Shown here: positions 51,116-59,822 of the stretch, piece after piece | How positions within the stretch are numbered: position 1 is the stretch's first letter | Layout of the letters: every line of letters starts with the position of its first letter | From: Salipaludibacillus daqingensis | GTDB lineage: Bacteria; Bacillota; Bacilli; Bacillales; Salisediminibacteriaceae | Assembly: GCF_029891575.1 (NCBI RefSeq) | Contig: NZ_JARZHF010000003.1 | Span: 372,001 to 436,000, forward strand | Length of the DNA stretch: 64,000 bases | Reading direction: 5' to 3' | Notes under the pieces: model-generated | What the model saw: the letters and a program-made list of their open reading frames with translations, nothing else | Told to the model about the DNA's origin: nothing | The model's database searches: none | Position numbers and translations under genes: made by a program

Positions 51116-52595
51116 ATGTCCATGCGGACTTTAGGATATGACCCTTCCATTTAACCTCAATGGTTTCACTCGTGCTACTAGCTGAGATAAAAGAAGTCAT
51201 TTCCTCTTGTAATGGTAAAACAAGGTTTGTCATCGTTTGCTCTCCGTCATTAATAAACACTTCAATTGATCCTCTGTCGACAATAATAGTTAGTTTAACC
51301 GTGTCTTTATGACCATTGAAAGGAGACACCGTTTTAGCAGGAAACTCTGCTTGAAACTGACTGTTTGCCATCTCTCTTCTATCGATCGAAACGATACATT
51401 CACTCATATTTATCTCCATATCGCAACTTTCTTTTTCGTTTTCAAAAAAAGAGATGGTTGTTTTCGCTTCTTTTTCCATAGGTAATTCCAAATCTAATAT
51501 AAAAGGTTCACTAGGTTGTCGGCATACCTGACGTTTATTATTATTTATAGATAACGTTTCATCAAGAAATACAGCTTCTACTAAGTGTTGCAATTCTTTT
51601 ACCGGTTGTTGTAATAGAATCACTTCACCAGTGGACACTTCTTTTTTCAACGACACTTCTCTCGGTAAACTCATCGCACTTCGCCAAGGATCTGTCGGAA
51701 CATCGTTGGCATACTGCCAGTTACTCATCCACGCTAACCAGACTGTTCGTCCATCTTCTGTTGGCATATCTGAAAAAGATTGCGTCGCATAATAATCTTT
51801 TCCATAATCGATCCACTGTGTCGATGTGGATTCATTTGTGAAGTTCTTTCCATCAAAATGCCCGATAAAATACTGACCACCAGATCCACCAGCAATCGCA
51901 CCATCACCAATATCGACTTGAAGAACCCACTTTTTTTCATCACTATTCTTAACAGGAAGTTCAAGAAGGTCTGGGCACTCCCACACGCCACCGTGCGCTC
52001 CCGCTCCTTCTCCAAATGTACTAGCAAACTCCCAATCAATTAAATTCTTTGACGTGTAAAACATCACTTCTTGACCGGCAGCTAATACCATCACCCAAAG
52101 ACTAGTAGGCTCATGCCATATCACTTTTGGATCACGAAAATCTTTTATCCCAGGGTTTGCAATGACCGGATTACCGTCATACTTATGCCACGTTCGTCCT
52201 CGGTCCTTGCTGTATGCGACGCTTTGCTGTTGAAAGTCTTCATCGGCACTCGTATACATGGCAACAAGTCCGTGACCTCCATCAAAAAAACCACTCGTAT
52301 CGTGCCAATCTACGACGGCACTCCCTGAAAAGATCATCCCTAAATGATCTGGTTCAAGTGCAATAGGAAGATGCTTCCATTCAAGCATGTTTTCACTGAC
52401 CGCATGCCCCCAGTGCATCGGTCCCCATTGTTTTCCGAATGGATGATATTGATAAAAAAGATGATACTCTCCTTCATAATAAACCATCCCATTTGGGTCA
52501 TTCATCCACTGTGATTCAGGGGTGAAATGCAGCTGTGGTCTATATGGTTCATCATAGGTGATCGTTTTTTCACTGCTATTAAAGTATTTTTCCAT
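51114..52595 (-). CDS. Intracellular GH32 fructosidase (levanase/sucrose hydrolase type)
   Basis: This 493-residue GH32 enzyme lacks a signal peptide, so it acts in the cytosol on imported fructo-oligosaccharides or sucrose. Catalytic motifs are WMNDPNGMVYYEG (nucleophile Asp, about 28), FRDPKVIW (about 147) and the acid/base Glu in WECPDLLEL (about 205). The C-terminal beta-sandwich ends with LTIIVDRGSIEVFINDGEQT, typical of levanase and SacC. It is downstream of two sugar permease genes in the same operon, with AAGGAGTG before the ATG. Beta-fructosidase with broad action is the safest description. Confidence 0.92.
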   Translation of the reverse strand: MEKYFNSSEKTITYDEPYRPQLHFTPESQWMNDPNGMVYYEGEYHLFYQYHPFGKQWGPMHWGHAVSENMLEWKHLPIALEPDHLGMIFSGSAVVDWHDTSGFFDGGHGLVAMYTSADEDFQQQSVAYSKDRGRTWHKYDGNPVIANPGIKDFRDPKVIWHEPTSLWVMVLAAGQEVMFYTSKNLIDWEFASTFGEGAGAHGGVWECPDLLELPVKNSDEKKWVLQVDIGDGAIAGGSGGQYFIGHFDGKNFTNESTSTQWIDYGKDYYATQSFSDMPTEDGRTVWLAWMSNWQYANDVPTDPWRSAMSLPREVSLKKEVSTGEVILLQQPVKELQHLVEAVFLDETLSINNNKRQVCRQPSEPFILDLELPMEKEAKTTISFFENEKESCDMEINMSECIVSIDRREMANSQFQAEFPAKTVSPFNGHKDTVKLTIIVDRGSIEVFINDGEQTMTNLVLPLQEEMTSFISASSTSETIEVKWKGHILKSAWT

Positions 52596-52643
52596 ATGTG
52601 AAGCACTCCTTGTTCATTCATCAATATAGTATGTTCATTTAAA

Positions 52644-53498
52644 TTAATTTTTTGAACCAGTATGGGTTAATCCTTCCACGAAATAACGTTGTAAGAAGAT
52701 GAAAATGATCAGCATTGGAATCGTTGCAATCGTTAATGCTGCCATTACTTGCCCCCACTGAATCGGTGGTTGGTTCATGAAGTATTGAAGCCCGATTTGA
52801 ATCGTTCTCATACTATCATCATTTGCAACAACGAGTGGCCATAAGAAATCATTCCAATGATTAATAAATAACACGATGGCAACCGTCGCAAAAACAGGTT
52901 TCGTTAATGGAACAACAATTTTAAAGAAGATTCCAAGTTGGGAACAACCATCGATCTTCGCCGCTTCTTCTAGCTCTTTCGGAAAATCTAAAAAGAACTG
53001 TCGGAACAAAAAGATCGCAAAGGCATTCGCAATAAACGGAACAATCAAACCTGTATATGTATTTACCCAGCCTAGGTTAAATACGAGGACATATAATGGT
53101 AAGAAAATACTCTCCGGAGGAATAATCAACGTCGCGATAATGACAGCAAGCCAGAAATTACGGAGTGGAAACTTAAATCTAGCAAGGGCATAACCTGCCA
53201 TGGAATTTACGACGAGTCCGAAAATAATAATTCCGATCGTGTATATTAAACTATTCATAATGTAGCGGAGAAGATTGACTCGTTCGAAAGCCAATAAATA
53301 GTTCTGAAAATAACTTCCGTCGATTTCGTTAGGCATCGGTGGTAAAAATGCTTTCAGTGACGTCATATCTCGAAAGATTTGATACTCATCTTTCATCGAA
53401 GACATAATCATCCAAACGAGAGGAAACAAGAAAATGACAGCCAACACGCTCAAAACACCATATAAAATGACCCTTTGTGTAACGCTTCTTTTTTTCAT
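52644..53498 (-). CDS. ABC sugar transporter permease (MalG type)
   Basis: This 284-residue permease has six membrane helices and the ATPase-contacting EAA loop KELEEAAKIDGCSQLGIFFK at about 185. It starts MKKRSVTQRVILYGVLSVLA. It follows the MalF-type permease by four bases and precedes the GH32 gene by 48 bases, so it belongs to the fructan import operon. No ATP-binding subunit is encoded here; in Bacillaceae one shared ATPase (MsmX) often serves such systems. Confidence 0.92.
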   Translation of the reverse strand: MKKRSVTQRVILYGVLSVLAVIFLFPLVWMIMSSMKDEYQIFRDMTSLKAFLPPMPNEIDGSYFQNYLLAFERVNLLRYIMNSLIYTIGIIIFGLVVNSMAGYALARFKFPLRNFWLAVIIATLIIPPESIFLPLYVLVFNLGWVNTYTGLIVPFIANAFAIFLFRQFFLDFPKELEEAAKIDGCSQLGIFFKIVVPLTKPVFATVAIVLFINHWNDFLWPLVVANDDSMRTIQIGLQYFMNQPPIQWGQVMAALTIATIPMLIIFIFLQRYFVEGLTHTGSKN

Positions 53499-53502
53499 GC
53501 TG

Positions 53503-54399
53503 TCACCCCTCCTCTTCTTTAATTAAGAATCTTTGGACAATCGTAATGATCAATACCATCACAGTGAACACCACTGCCATCGAAGACGCATAACCGACAT
53601 CTCGGTAGTTAAAACCTACTTCATAAATGTGGTAAACAAGTGATTTCGTAGAGCCTAAAGGTCCACCTTGTGTCATAATCATCGGCTGAACTAATAATTT
53701 AAAGGCCGCAATCGTAATCGTAATAAAGATAAATAACGAGATGTTTTTCAACCCTGGTAGCGTCACATGCAAGAATTTTTGAAACAAATTTGCTCCATCA
53801 ATTTCTGCTGCTTCGTATAAATGACCCGGAATGTTTTGAAGACCCGCAAGGAAAATCATCATTTGGAATCCTGCGCCTTGCCATACACTCATGACAATAA
53901 TCGAATTCATCGCCTGATCAGGACTGCTTAAAAATGGTTGTTCAGGTATGCCTAAACTTGCAAGGATCTCATTAAACAACCCTTCATTTGGGTTATACAT
54001 AAACGTCCATAAGATCGATACAACAACTAAGGACATTACCACTGGAGAAAAATAAGCCGTTCGGAAAAAAACTTTAAATTTTAGTTTTTTATTAACGAGT
54101 AGTGCAAGTCCTAGTGCAACGCCTAGCTGAATCGGTACAACTAGAACGGTGAAATACATCGTATTAACAAACGCTTGCCTAAATGCCGCATCTCCTAAAA
54201 TCATCGAGAAGTTTTCTAAACCTACGAAATTCTTCTCATCTGGTCTTAGAATATAAAAATCTGTCAAACTATAATAAAACGCTGTTCCCATTGGATATAA
54301 GAGAAAAATACTTAATAATATTAATGCCGGCAGAAGAAACAAGTAGCCTGTTATCGCTTCTTTTCCTTCTTGCGTTTTCAAGTATGGTTTACGAGCCAT
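53503..54399 (-). CDS. ABC sugar transporter permease (MalF type)
   Basis: This 298-residue protein has six membrane helices and the EAA loop HLYEAAEIDGANLFQKFLHV at about 200. It begins with a short cytosolic segment, ARKPYLKTQEGKEAITGYL, then FLLPALILLSIFLLYPMG. It forms the heterodimeric channel with the MalG-type protein downstream. TTGGAGTG lies about 8 bases before the ATG. A strong hairpin separates it from the binding protein gene, a common way to make more binding protein than permease. Confidence 0.92.
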   Translation of the reverse strand: MARKPYLKTQEGKEAITGYLFLLPALILLSIFLLYPMGTAFYYSLTDFYILRPDEKNFVGLENFSMILGDAAFRQAFVNTMYFTVLVVPIQLGVALGLALLVNKKLKFKVFFRTAYFSPVVMSLVVVSILWTFMYNPNEGLFNEILASLGIPEQPFLSSPDQAMNSIIVMSVWQGAGFQMMIFLAGLQNIPGHLYEAAEIDGANLFQKFLHVTLPGLKNISLFIFITITIAAFKLLVQPMIMTQGGPLGSTKSLVYHIYEVGFNYRDVGYASSMAVVFTVMVLIITIVQRFLIKEEEG

Positions 54400-54434
54400 C
54401 AGTAGATCACTCCAAGTTGTCTGAATTTAACATA

Positions 54435-54467
54435 ATGGGCCTGATAAAATTGATCAATCAGGCCCAT
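54435..54467 (-). promoter_or_regulatory. Intercistronic hairpin after the solute-binding protein gene
   Basis: ATGGGCCTGAT pairs perfectly with ATCAGGCCCAT across an 11-base loop. There is no T run after it on the minus strand (TATGTT), so it looks more like an RNA-stabilising or partial termination element than a full terminator. It begins a few bases after the binding protein stop. Confidence 0.6.
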
Positions 54468-54473
54468 ATAAGT

Positions 54474-55859
54474 TTAGTCTTGGAAACGGCCAATTTCCCG
54501 TTCCACTCTGTCTAGTTGCTGATTCAACATTTCTTCTACATCTTCCCCTAATGCTGCCGCATGAAATGCTTGTGCAAATGCATCCGTTAGGACAGGGTAA
54601 GCAGGAGTTTGTGGTCTAGCTTTTGCTGTTTCTGTTACTTGATCTCTAATAATAGACCATGGTAACTCATCATAATGGTCCATTTGTTCAAATGCGGAAT
54701 GTCTTGTCGGTGGCATACCAGTGACTTCAGAAAGTCCAATTGTTGACTCTTCATTTGTCATCCAGTGCATCAACTCATATGCTTCTTCAGGATGGTCACT
54801 AAGTGTTGTGATTCCATAAGCCATGCTTCCAGATGGTGATACTGGTGTTTCGCTGTAAGGGTAAGGCATCATGCCCCAATTCATTCCTGCGTCTTCCGCA
54901 GATACGGAAATCCATGGACCACCTAACGCCATCGCAGCTCCACCTTCTTCAAACTGCATTTCTCCAGGATTTAAATCAACAACCCCTTCTTCAAACAGTT
55001 CCTTAACAAACTCTAATGCCTCCACTGTTTCAGGGCTATTAAAATAGCCATCAGCTGTACTTCCATCTTCTGCAATTAATTCTCCATTATTGGACCAAAC
55101 AAATGGTGCACCCATAAAAGTAAGCCATTCACCGACACCATAGTTCATAAACAAGTTCAAACCATAACGGTCTTCTGTTGTTAAGTCTTGAGCCACTTCT
55201 AAGAACTCATCCCAAGTCCAAGCATCCTCAATCGTTGTTGGTGCTTCAATGCCTTCTTCTTCAAAAATATCTTTATTATAATAAAGTGGGATAGACGCTT
55301 CCATGGCACCTAATGAGTAAAGCTCTCCATTATAAGACCCTTGTTCAATGATGGAGTCTACGAAATCTTCACGGTCTGCATCATCAACGTACTCTTCAAT
55401 CGATGTAATGACGTCTGACTCAGCGAAACTTGCTACATATGGACCATCTAACGCTAGAAGGTCAGGAAGGTTCCCCGCAACTAATGCCGCATTGATGCTG
55501 TCACTGTATGAACTTGCACCATCATCAATAATGACTTCGGCTTCCACAAAAATTTCGTCTTGCGATTCATTAAAAGCGTCAATTCGTTCTACATAAAAAT
55601 TCGTCTCGTCTTCACCCGTTTGGTGAATCCACATATCTAACACAACAGACTCTTCTCCAGATGCTTCTACTTCTTGATCGGCAGAACCTGTTTCTACCGT
55701 ATCCGGCTGTTCTGAATTATCGTTGTTTCCAGTATTGTTTCCTGCACTATTTCCATTTTGGTTGTCGTTTCCACCATTACCATTTGATTCCCCGCCACAC
55801 GCAGCTAATAAAGCCACTGACATCGATACCGGGATGATCCATTTAGACATTCTTTTCAT
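54474..55859 (-). CDS. Sugar-binding lipoprotein of the fructan ABC transporter
   Basis: This 461-residue extracellular solute-binding protein begins with a lipoprotein signal, MKRMSKWIIPVSMSVALLAA then C, so Cys-20 or so is lipidated. A Gly/Asn/Asp-rich spacer (GGNDNQNGNSAGNNTGNNDN) follows, then a family-1 binding fold (LDMWIHQTGEDETNFYVERI; GELYSLGAMEASIPLYYNKD; MALGGPWISVS). It is the first gene of the operon and lies behind the LacI operator. The ATG chosen has AAGGGGGAAA upstream and gives a proper signal. Ligand: probably fructo-oligosaccharide, inferred from the GH32 neighbours. Confidence 0.9.
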   Translation of the reverse strand: MKRMSKWIIPVSMSVALLAACGGESNGNGGNDNQNGNSAGNNTGNNDNSEQPDTVETGSADQEVEASGEESVVLDMWIHQTGEDETNFYVERIDAFNESQDEIFVEAEVIIDDGASSYSDSINAALVAGNLPDLLALDGPYVASFAESDVITSIEEYVDDADREDFVDSIIEQGSYNGELYSLGAMEASIPLYYNKDIFEEEGIEAPTTIEDAWTWDEFLEVAQDLTTEDRYGLNLFMNYGVGEWLTFMGAPFVWSNNGELIAEDGSTADGYFNSPETVEALEFVKELFEEGVVDLNPGEMQFEEGGAAMALGGPWISVSAEDAGMNWGMMPYPYSETPVSPSGSMAYGITTLSDHPEEAYELMHWMTNEESTIGLSEVTGMPPTRHSAFEQMDHYDELPWSIIRDQVTETAKARPQTPAYPVLTDAFAQAFHAAALGEDVEEMLNQQLDRVEREIGRFQD

Positions 55860-55969
55860 AAGTGTTTCCCCCTTAAAAATAGTATAATAGCTTTTGTTTC
55901 TTATTGCTTGTTGCTTAAAAAAAGTCAATGTTACCTAATTACACCTCCAGTGGAAAGTATTGTAATCGT

Positions 55970-55989
55970 TTACGTAATCGATTACGTAA
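55970..55989. promoter_or_regulatory. Fructan-operon operator upstream of the binding protein gene
   Basis: TTACGTAATCGATTACGTAA is a perfect 20-base palindrome, about 110 bases before the start codon. An overlapping half-copy TGTAATCGTTTACG lies just beside it. The same core occurs at 51053-51078 and, in part, at 57092-57105. Confidence 0.85.
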
Positions 55990-56028
55990 AGTTTATAAAA
56001 AAGGTCATGTTCAATGGTTATTTCTCAC

Positions 56029-57030
56029 TTAACATGATCCTCTTACAACTAACTCTGATGGCAGACGGTATACTTTGAACGGCTCTTCACTTCCATTAAG
56101 ACGTTCCATAAGCAATTCTACTGCTTTTTTGCCCATTTCAAACGATGGCTGTTTCACAACGGATAATGGTGGTGACGTAATCCGAAGCCAATCGTAATCG
56201 TCAAAACCAATAATAGCTACCTTATCTGGAATAGGAATGTGATGATCTTGCAGATAGTTCACTGCGCCCATCGTCATGACATTATTTGCGGTGAAAATAG
56301 CTGTTACTTCTTCTTTCATTAGTTCTGCTGTTAATTTGTGCCCTGAATCAAATGTTGCTGATCCAATTTTTATTAATGATTCATCATATGGAAGGTTATA
56401 ATCTTTCAGGGCTTTTATATAAGCCTCTAATCGCTCGTCACTCGTTGTAATCCCTAATGGGCCAGTGATAAAGCCAATCTTATTGTGACCTTTACGAATC
56501 AACAACTCAATAGCTTCATAAGTTCCTACACCACTATCAATCAAAACCGTATCACTTAACAAGTCTTTAGGCTGCCGATCGATAAATACTGTCGGGAAAT
56601 CACCGCGTAAGTTCTCTTCGTAACTATGATGTTTGGAATCTACTGGAGCAATAATTAGACCGTCAATTAATTGTGTGTTAAACACTTTAATCTGATCTTG
56701 TTCCACTTGCAAATCTTCTCCACTATTGCTTAAAATCAAATTATAACCGTTTTCTTTTAATACTTGTTCAATCCCATTCGCAATAGACATGAAGAAAAAG
56801 TTCGACGTATCCGAAGCTACTAGAGGAACAAGCAGACCAATTATATTTGATTTACGACTGCGAAGACTTCTCGCCACAGAGTTCGGACGGTAATCCAACT
56901 CTTTCATCGCTTCAAAAACTTTTTTCTTTGTTTCTTCAGCCACAAAGCGCGTTTCGTTCAAAACGTGTGAAACGGTTGCTGTTGAAACATCCGCTTTTTT
57001 TGCAACATCCTTTATTCGAATATTTCTCAT
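56029..57030 (-). CDS. LacI-family repressor of the fructan operon
   Basis: This 333-residue regulator has an N-terminal LacI helix-turn-helix (RIKDVAKKADVSTATVSHVL) and hinge helix (YRPNSVARSLRSRKS), then a periplasmic-binding-protein-like sensor (GLLVPLVASDTSNFFFMSIA; AIFTANNVMTMGAVNYL; VAIIGFDDYDWLRITSPPLS). The gene is directly upstream of the transport operon in the same orientation. The recurrent CG-centred palindrome has the form LacI proteins bind, and a copy lies before this gene too, so it should repress itself and the operon. The inducer is probably fructose or a short fructan. Confidence 0.9.
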   Translation of the reverse strand: MRNIRIKDVAKKADVSTATVSHVLNETRFVAEETKKKVFEAMKELDYRPNSVARSLRSRKSNIIGLLVPLVASDTSNFFFMSIANGIEQVLKENGYNLILSNSGEDLQVEQDQIKVFNTQLIDGLIIAPVDSKHHSYEENLRGDFPTVFIDRQPKDLLSDTVLIDSGVGTYEAIELLIRKGHNKIGFITGPLGITTSDERLEAYIKALKDYNLPYDESLIKIGSATFDSGHKLTAELMKEEVTAIFTANNVMTMGAVNYLQDHHIPIPDKVAIIGFDDYDWLRITSPPLSVVKQPSFEMGKKAVELLMERLNGSEEPFKVYRLPSELVVRGSC

Positions 57031-57091
57031 AGGCTGAACCTCTTTTTCTTAGGATGAGTTAATTTTGTTAGTTTTGATCGGTTGAGAAAAT

Positions 57092-57105
57092 CGATTACGT
57101 AATCG
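57092..57105. promoter_or_regulatory. Operator upstream of the lacI-type gene
   Basis: CGATTACGTAATCG is a perfect 14-base palindrome made from the same half site (ATTACGTAAT) as the other two operators, in shifted phase. It is about 65 bases before the regulator start and suggests autoregulation. Confidence 0.7.
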
Positions 57106-57195
57106 TTTAAATAGAGAATACACCATGAAAATGGTCTTTGTCAATAGGTTATTGAAAACGGTAACATTTTTTTGGGGAGTGGCTGTAGCATGAGG

Positions 57196-57414
57196 GCGGT
57201 TCCTTCCCTTCGTGACTGGTGCCAACCAGTTTAAGTCGCTATGACAGGGGTTTACTTCCTTTCGTGATCGGTCGTACTTCGCTTCGGGCGCTATGCCATC
57301 GCTTTACTTCCTTTCACCAAATCTCACAACGAAAAAGGAAGCTGTGTATATCCACAACTCCCCCGTCAAAACTAATCTCTACTGTACAAATCTCTTGTAT
57401 AAACTTTTTCCCGA
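57196..57414. repeat. About 215-bp intergenic block, copy B, running into the UDP-glucose dehydrogenase 3' end
   Basis: This is the counterpart of 44974-45190. On the minus strand it holds three subunits starting GTGAAAGGAAGTAAAG, ACGAAAGGAAGTAAACC and ACGAAGGGAAGGAACC; the first two continue into GGCATAGCG or GTCATAGCG. The left end of the homology lies in intergenic DNA and the right end falls inside the last dozen codons of the neighbouring gene. An open frame across it is a by-product. Confidence 0.75.
57337..57362 (-). terminator. Terminator of the UDP-glucose dehydrogenase gene
   Basis: On the minus strand GGGAGTTGTG pairs with CACAGCTTCC (one G-T and one mismatch) around six bases, followed by TTTTTCG. 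It begins about ten bases after the stop. Confidence 0.7.
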
Positions 57415-58538
57415 ACATCTTTGATTTCATCATTTAATCGGTTCGAAACGATCACATCTGACATTTGTTTGAATTCGTCTAGGTCACGAATAACTCTAGA
57501 ACCGTAGAAGTCGTCCTCTTCCATAACAGGTTCAAATACAACAACCTCAACACCTTTAGCCTTCAAACGCTTCATGATGCCTTGAACAGAAGACGCGCGA
57601 AAGTTGTCTGAGTTTGTTTTCATCGTTAAACGGTAAATCCCAACAATGTTAGGTTTGCGCTCCAATATACGATTAGCGATATGATCTTTCCTCGTTCTAT
57701 TAGCATCGACGATAGCTGAAACAATATTATTTGGTACATCTGTATAGTTAGCAAGCAACTGCTTCGTGTCTTTCGGTAAACAATACCCACCATAACCAAA
57801 GGAAGGGTTATTGTAATGATTGCCAATTCGTGGATCTAACCCGACACCTTCAATAATCTGTTTCGTATCAAGCCCGCGGACTTCGGCATACGTATCCAAT
57901 TCATTAAAGTAAGCGACACGTAAAGCGAGGTACGTATTAGAAAATAATTTAATCGCTTCCGCTTCCGTTGAATCTGTATATAATACTGGTATATCTTCTT
58001 TAATCGCCCCTTCCACTAAAAGGTTTGCAAATACTTCCGCTCGCTCCGATTTCTCTCCAACAACAATTCTTGTCGGATATAAATTATCATACAAGGCTTG
58101 TCCTTCTCTTAAGAACTCCGGGGAGAAAATAATTTTACCTGTGTGAAATTTCTCTCTAACTTCCTTTGTATACCCAACTGGAACAGTCGATTTAATCACC
58201 ATAACTGCATTTTCATTATACTGTAACACTTGTTGAATGACCGTCTCGACCGTTGACGTATCAAAGAAATTTCGTTTTGGATCATAGTCTGTTGGCGTAG
58301 CAATAATCACATACTGCGCATCTTGATAAGCGGACTCCGCATCCAATGTTGCCGTTAAATTCAATCCGTTATTTTTTAATAGATCCTCAATCTCCGCATC
58401 AACGATAGGAGACTCCCCTCTATTAATCATATCCACCTTATTTTCGTCAATATCTAACGCCGCTACCTCGTGATGTTGAGATAATAAAACCGCATTAGAA
58501 AGACCAACATATCCTGTTCCTACAACTGTTATTTTCAC
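57372..58538 (-). CDS. ugd: UDP-glucose 6-dehydrogenase
   Basis: This 388-residue enzyme oxidises UDP-glucose to UDP-glucuronate with NAD, supplying capsule or teichuronic acid. The NAD site is [20 protein letters not shown]. The substrate and catalytic region includes [20 protein letters not shown] and the active-site cysteine in [16 protein letters not shown] (about 255). At 388 residues it resembles the short E. coli-type enzyme more than the 440-residue TuaD type. The start is GTG with AAAGGGAAG upstream. It is monocistronic. GDP-mannose dehydrogenase is related, but FSPEFLREG is typical for UDP-sugars. Its last codons recur in the repeat near 45.15 kb. Confidence 0.9.
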   Translation of the reverse strand: MKITVVGTGYVGLSNAVLLSQHHEVAALDIDENKVDMINRGESPIVDAEIEDLLKNNGLNLTATLDAESAYQDAQYVIIATPTDYDPKRNFFDTSTVETVIQQVLQYNENAVMVIKSTVPVGYTKEVREKFHTGKIIFSPEFLREGQALYDNLYPTRIVVGEKSERAEVFANLLVEGAIKEDIPVLYTDSTEAEAIKLFSNTYLALRVAYFNELDTYAEVRGLDTKQIIEGVGLDPRIGNHYNNPSFGYGGYCLPKDTKQLLANYTDVPNNIVSAIVDANRTRKDHIANRILERKPNIVGIYRLTMKTNSDNFRASSVQGIMKRLKAKGVEVVVFEPVMEEDDFYGSRVIRDLDEFKQMSDVIVSNRLNDEIKDVREKVYTRDLYSRD

Positions 58539-58854
58539 TTATAAACACTTCCCTTTAAAAAATCATTATACGAAAAATCACAACTTACTAATAAACAATG
58601 ACTATTTCAGTAATCATCGTAACTTACTCCTCACGATGATTTCCTACCATCTTATTTACAATCCTCACTTGCATCTCTTCTATTGTACCAAGAAATTGCT
58701 CTTTGTCGTAATATAAATTTTCACTTTCTTATGTAGGTGCTACACACTTATATTTACCATTATGTGGTGGGAACACTTTTTCCTATAAAAATAAATAACA
58801 CGAACGACGCAGAATAGATTATACTTAAATTATCAAAGTTCAGGAGGAACCATT
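58539..58854. other. Intergenic region between divergent genes
   Basis: This 316-base AT-rich gap should hold the promoters of the UDP-glucose dehydrogenase (leftward) and the small basic protein (rightward; TATACT about 30 bases before its ATG). Nothing else is recognisable. Confidence 0.5.
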
Positions 58855-59046
58855 ATGACAGAATCAAATGAAACACCTCAACCGAAAAAAATCAGTCTAC
58901 AAGATGCGATCAAACAAAAATTAGCCAACAAGAAAAATGATCAGTCAAACAATAAATCGAACACGAATCAGCGTGAGAACAAGAAAACAATGAAGAGCCA
59001 ACAGTCAAAAAAGACTTCCATGACAAGACGAAAAATCGGTGGATGA
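58855..59046 (+). CDS. Small basic protein, 63 residues, unknown function
   Basis: The protein starts MTESNETPQPKKISLQDAIK and continues QKLANKKNDQSNNKSNTNQ with a basic end, TSMTRRKIGG. It is Lys/Asn/Gln-rich and probably disordered, with about a quarter of residues being Lys. CAGGAGG lies seven bases before the ATG and a perfect terminator follows, so it is a real gene. I recall similar short proteins in other Bacillaceae with a conserved SLQDAIKQKLANKK-like part and an RRK-x-G end, without known function. Its high charge suggests nucleic acid or ribosome binding. Confidence 0.75.
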   Translation: MTESNETPQPKKISLQDAIKQKLANKKNDQSNNKSNTNQRENKKTMKSQQSKKTSMTRRKIGG

Positions 59047-59060
59047 TCATTTACTAAACG

Positions 59061-59088
59061 AACGCAGCGCCTAAATGGGCGCTGCGTT
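59061..59088. terminator. Bidirectional terminator hairpin
   Basis: AACGCAGCGCC-TAAAT-GGGCGCTGCGTT lies between convergent genes. T runs are short on both sides (TGTTAT and CGTTTAG). Confidence 0.7.
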
Positions 59089-59109
59089 GTTATCTCTATT
59101 TACTTCTAC

Positions 59110-59796
59110 TTAGTATCCACCAGTTGCATAATTGATAGAAATATTTAAGTTCGAGTTTCTTTCTCTAATAGCATCCATTAAATCCTTATCGTTAACTTCC
59201 TCTTTCATAACCACATCATATTCGAGTTGAATCATCGTCCCAAGATTCGTTGTTTGCACTCTTGTTAAACTTCGATGAATCATATACTTATCAAAAATAT
59301 CATCAAATACGCCTTCAAACTGCAAATTTTCTGGAACCGTGATTCTCATCGAACGGTTTTTACCTTCGACTTTGCCATAATCCAACACATACAATATATA
59401 AACTAATACGCTTAATGATATTGTAAATATGATTGCTAAAATATAAAACCCTAACCCACAAGCAATTCCAGACGCCATCCCGAAGAAAATAAATGCAATA
59501 TCTTTAGGGTCGCTCATCGCACTTCTAAATCGGATAATCGAGAAAGCACCAACTAAACCAAATGCGACCGCAATGTTATTACCAATGACTATCATAATAA
59601 TCGAAACAACAACCGACATCATGATTACGGTATGTACATAAGACTGAGAGTATTGGGAACCTTTATATGTTCGCTTGTATACTTGAGTAATAATTAATGC
59701 TAATGTAAAACTAAGAAACACTGCTAGAAAACTATCAATTAACGTCACTCTTGTAGTAATATCTTGCATTCTAATCACTTCTAAAATACTGTCCAT
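59110..59796 (-). CDS. DUF4956 membrane protein
   Basis: This 228-residue protein has about four membrane helices (between 20 and 140) and the DUF4956 hallmark GNNIAVAFGLVGAFSIIRFR followed by SAMSDPKDIAFIFFGMASGIA. A soluble C-terminal domain of about 75 residues faces the cytosol. DUF4956 genes regularly occur beside VTC-domain polyphosphate polymerase and CotH genes, and the same trio is here: the VTC gene is 26 bases upstream on the same strand and the cotH gene diverges from it. The molecular function is unknown; a channel or partner for the VTC protein is a fair guess. Confidence 0.9.
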   Translation of the reverse strand: MDSILEVIRMQDITTRVTLIDSFLAVFLSFTLALIITQVYKRTYKGSQYSQSYVHTVIMMSVVVSIIMIVIGNNIAVAFGLVGAFSIIRFRSAMSDPKDIAFIFFGMASGIACGLGFYILAIIFTISLSVLVYILYVLDYGKVEGKNRSMRITVPENLQFEGVFDDIFDKYMIHRSLTRVQTTNLGTMIQLEYDVVMKEEVNDKDLMDAIRERNSNLNISINYATGGY

Positions 59797-59822
59797 TTTC
59801 TCTCCCCTTCAATAGATCACTG

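Noticed and set aside
57219-57437. 72-residue open frame in repeat copy B
   Set aside because: It lies inside the repeat and runs antisense into the UDP-glucose dehydrogenase gene; copy A does not keep the frame open.
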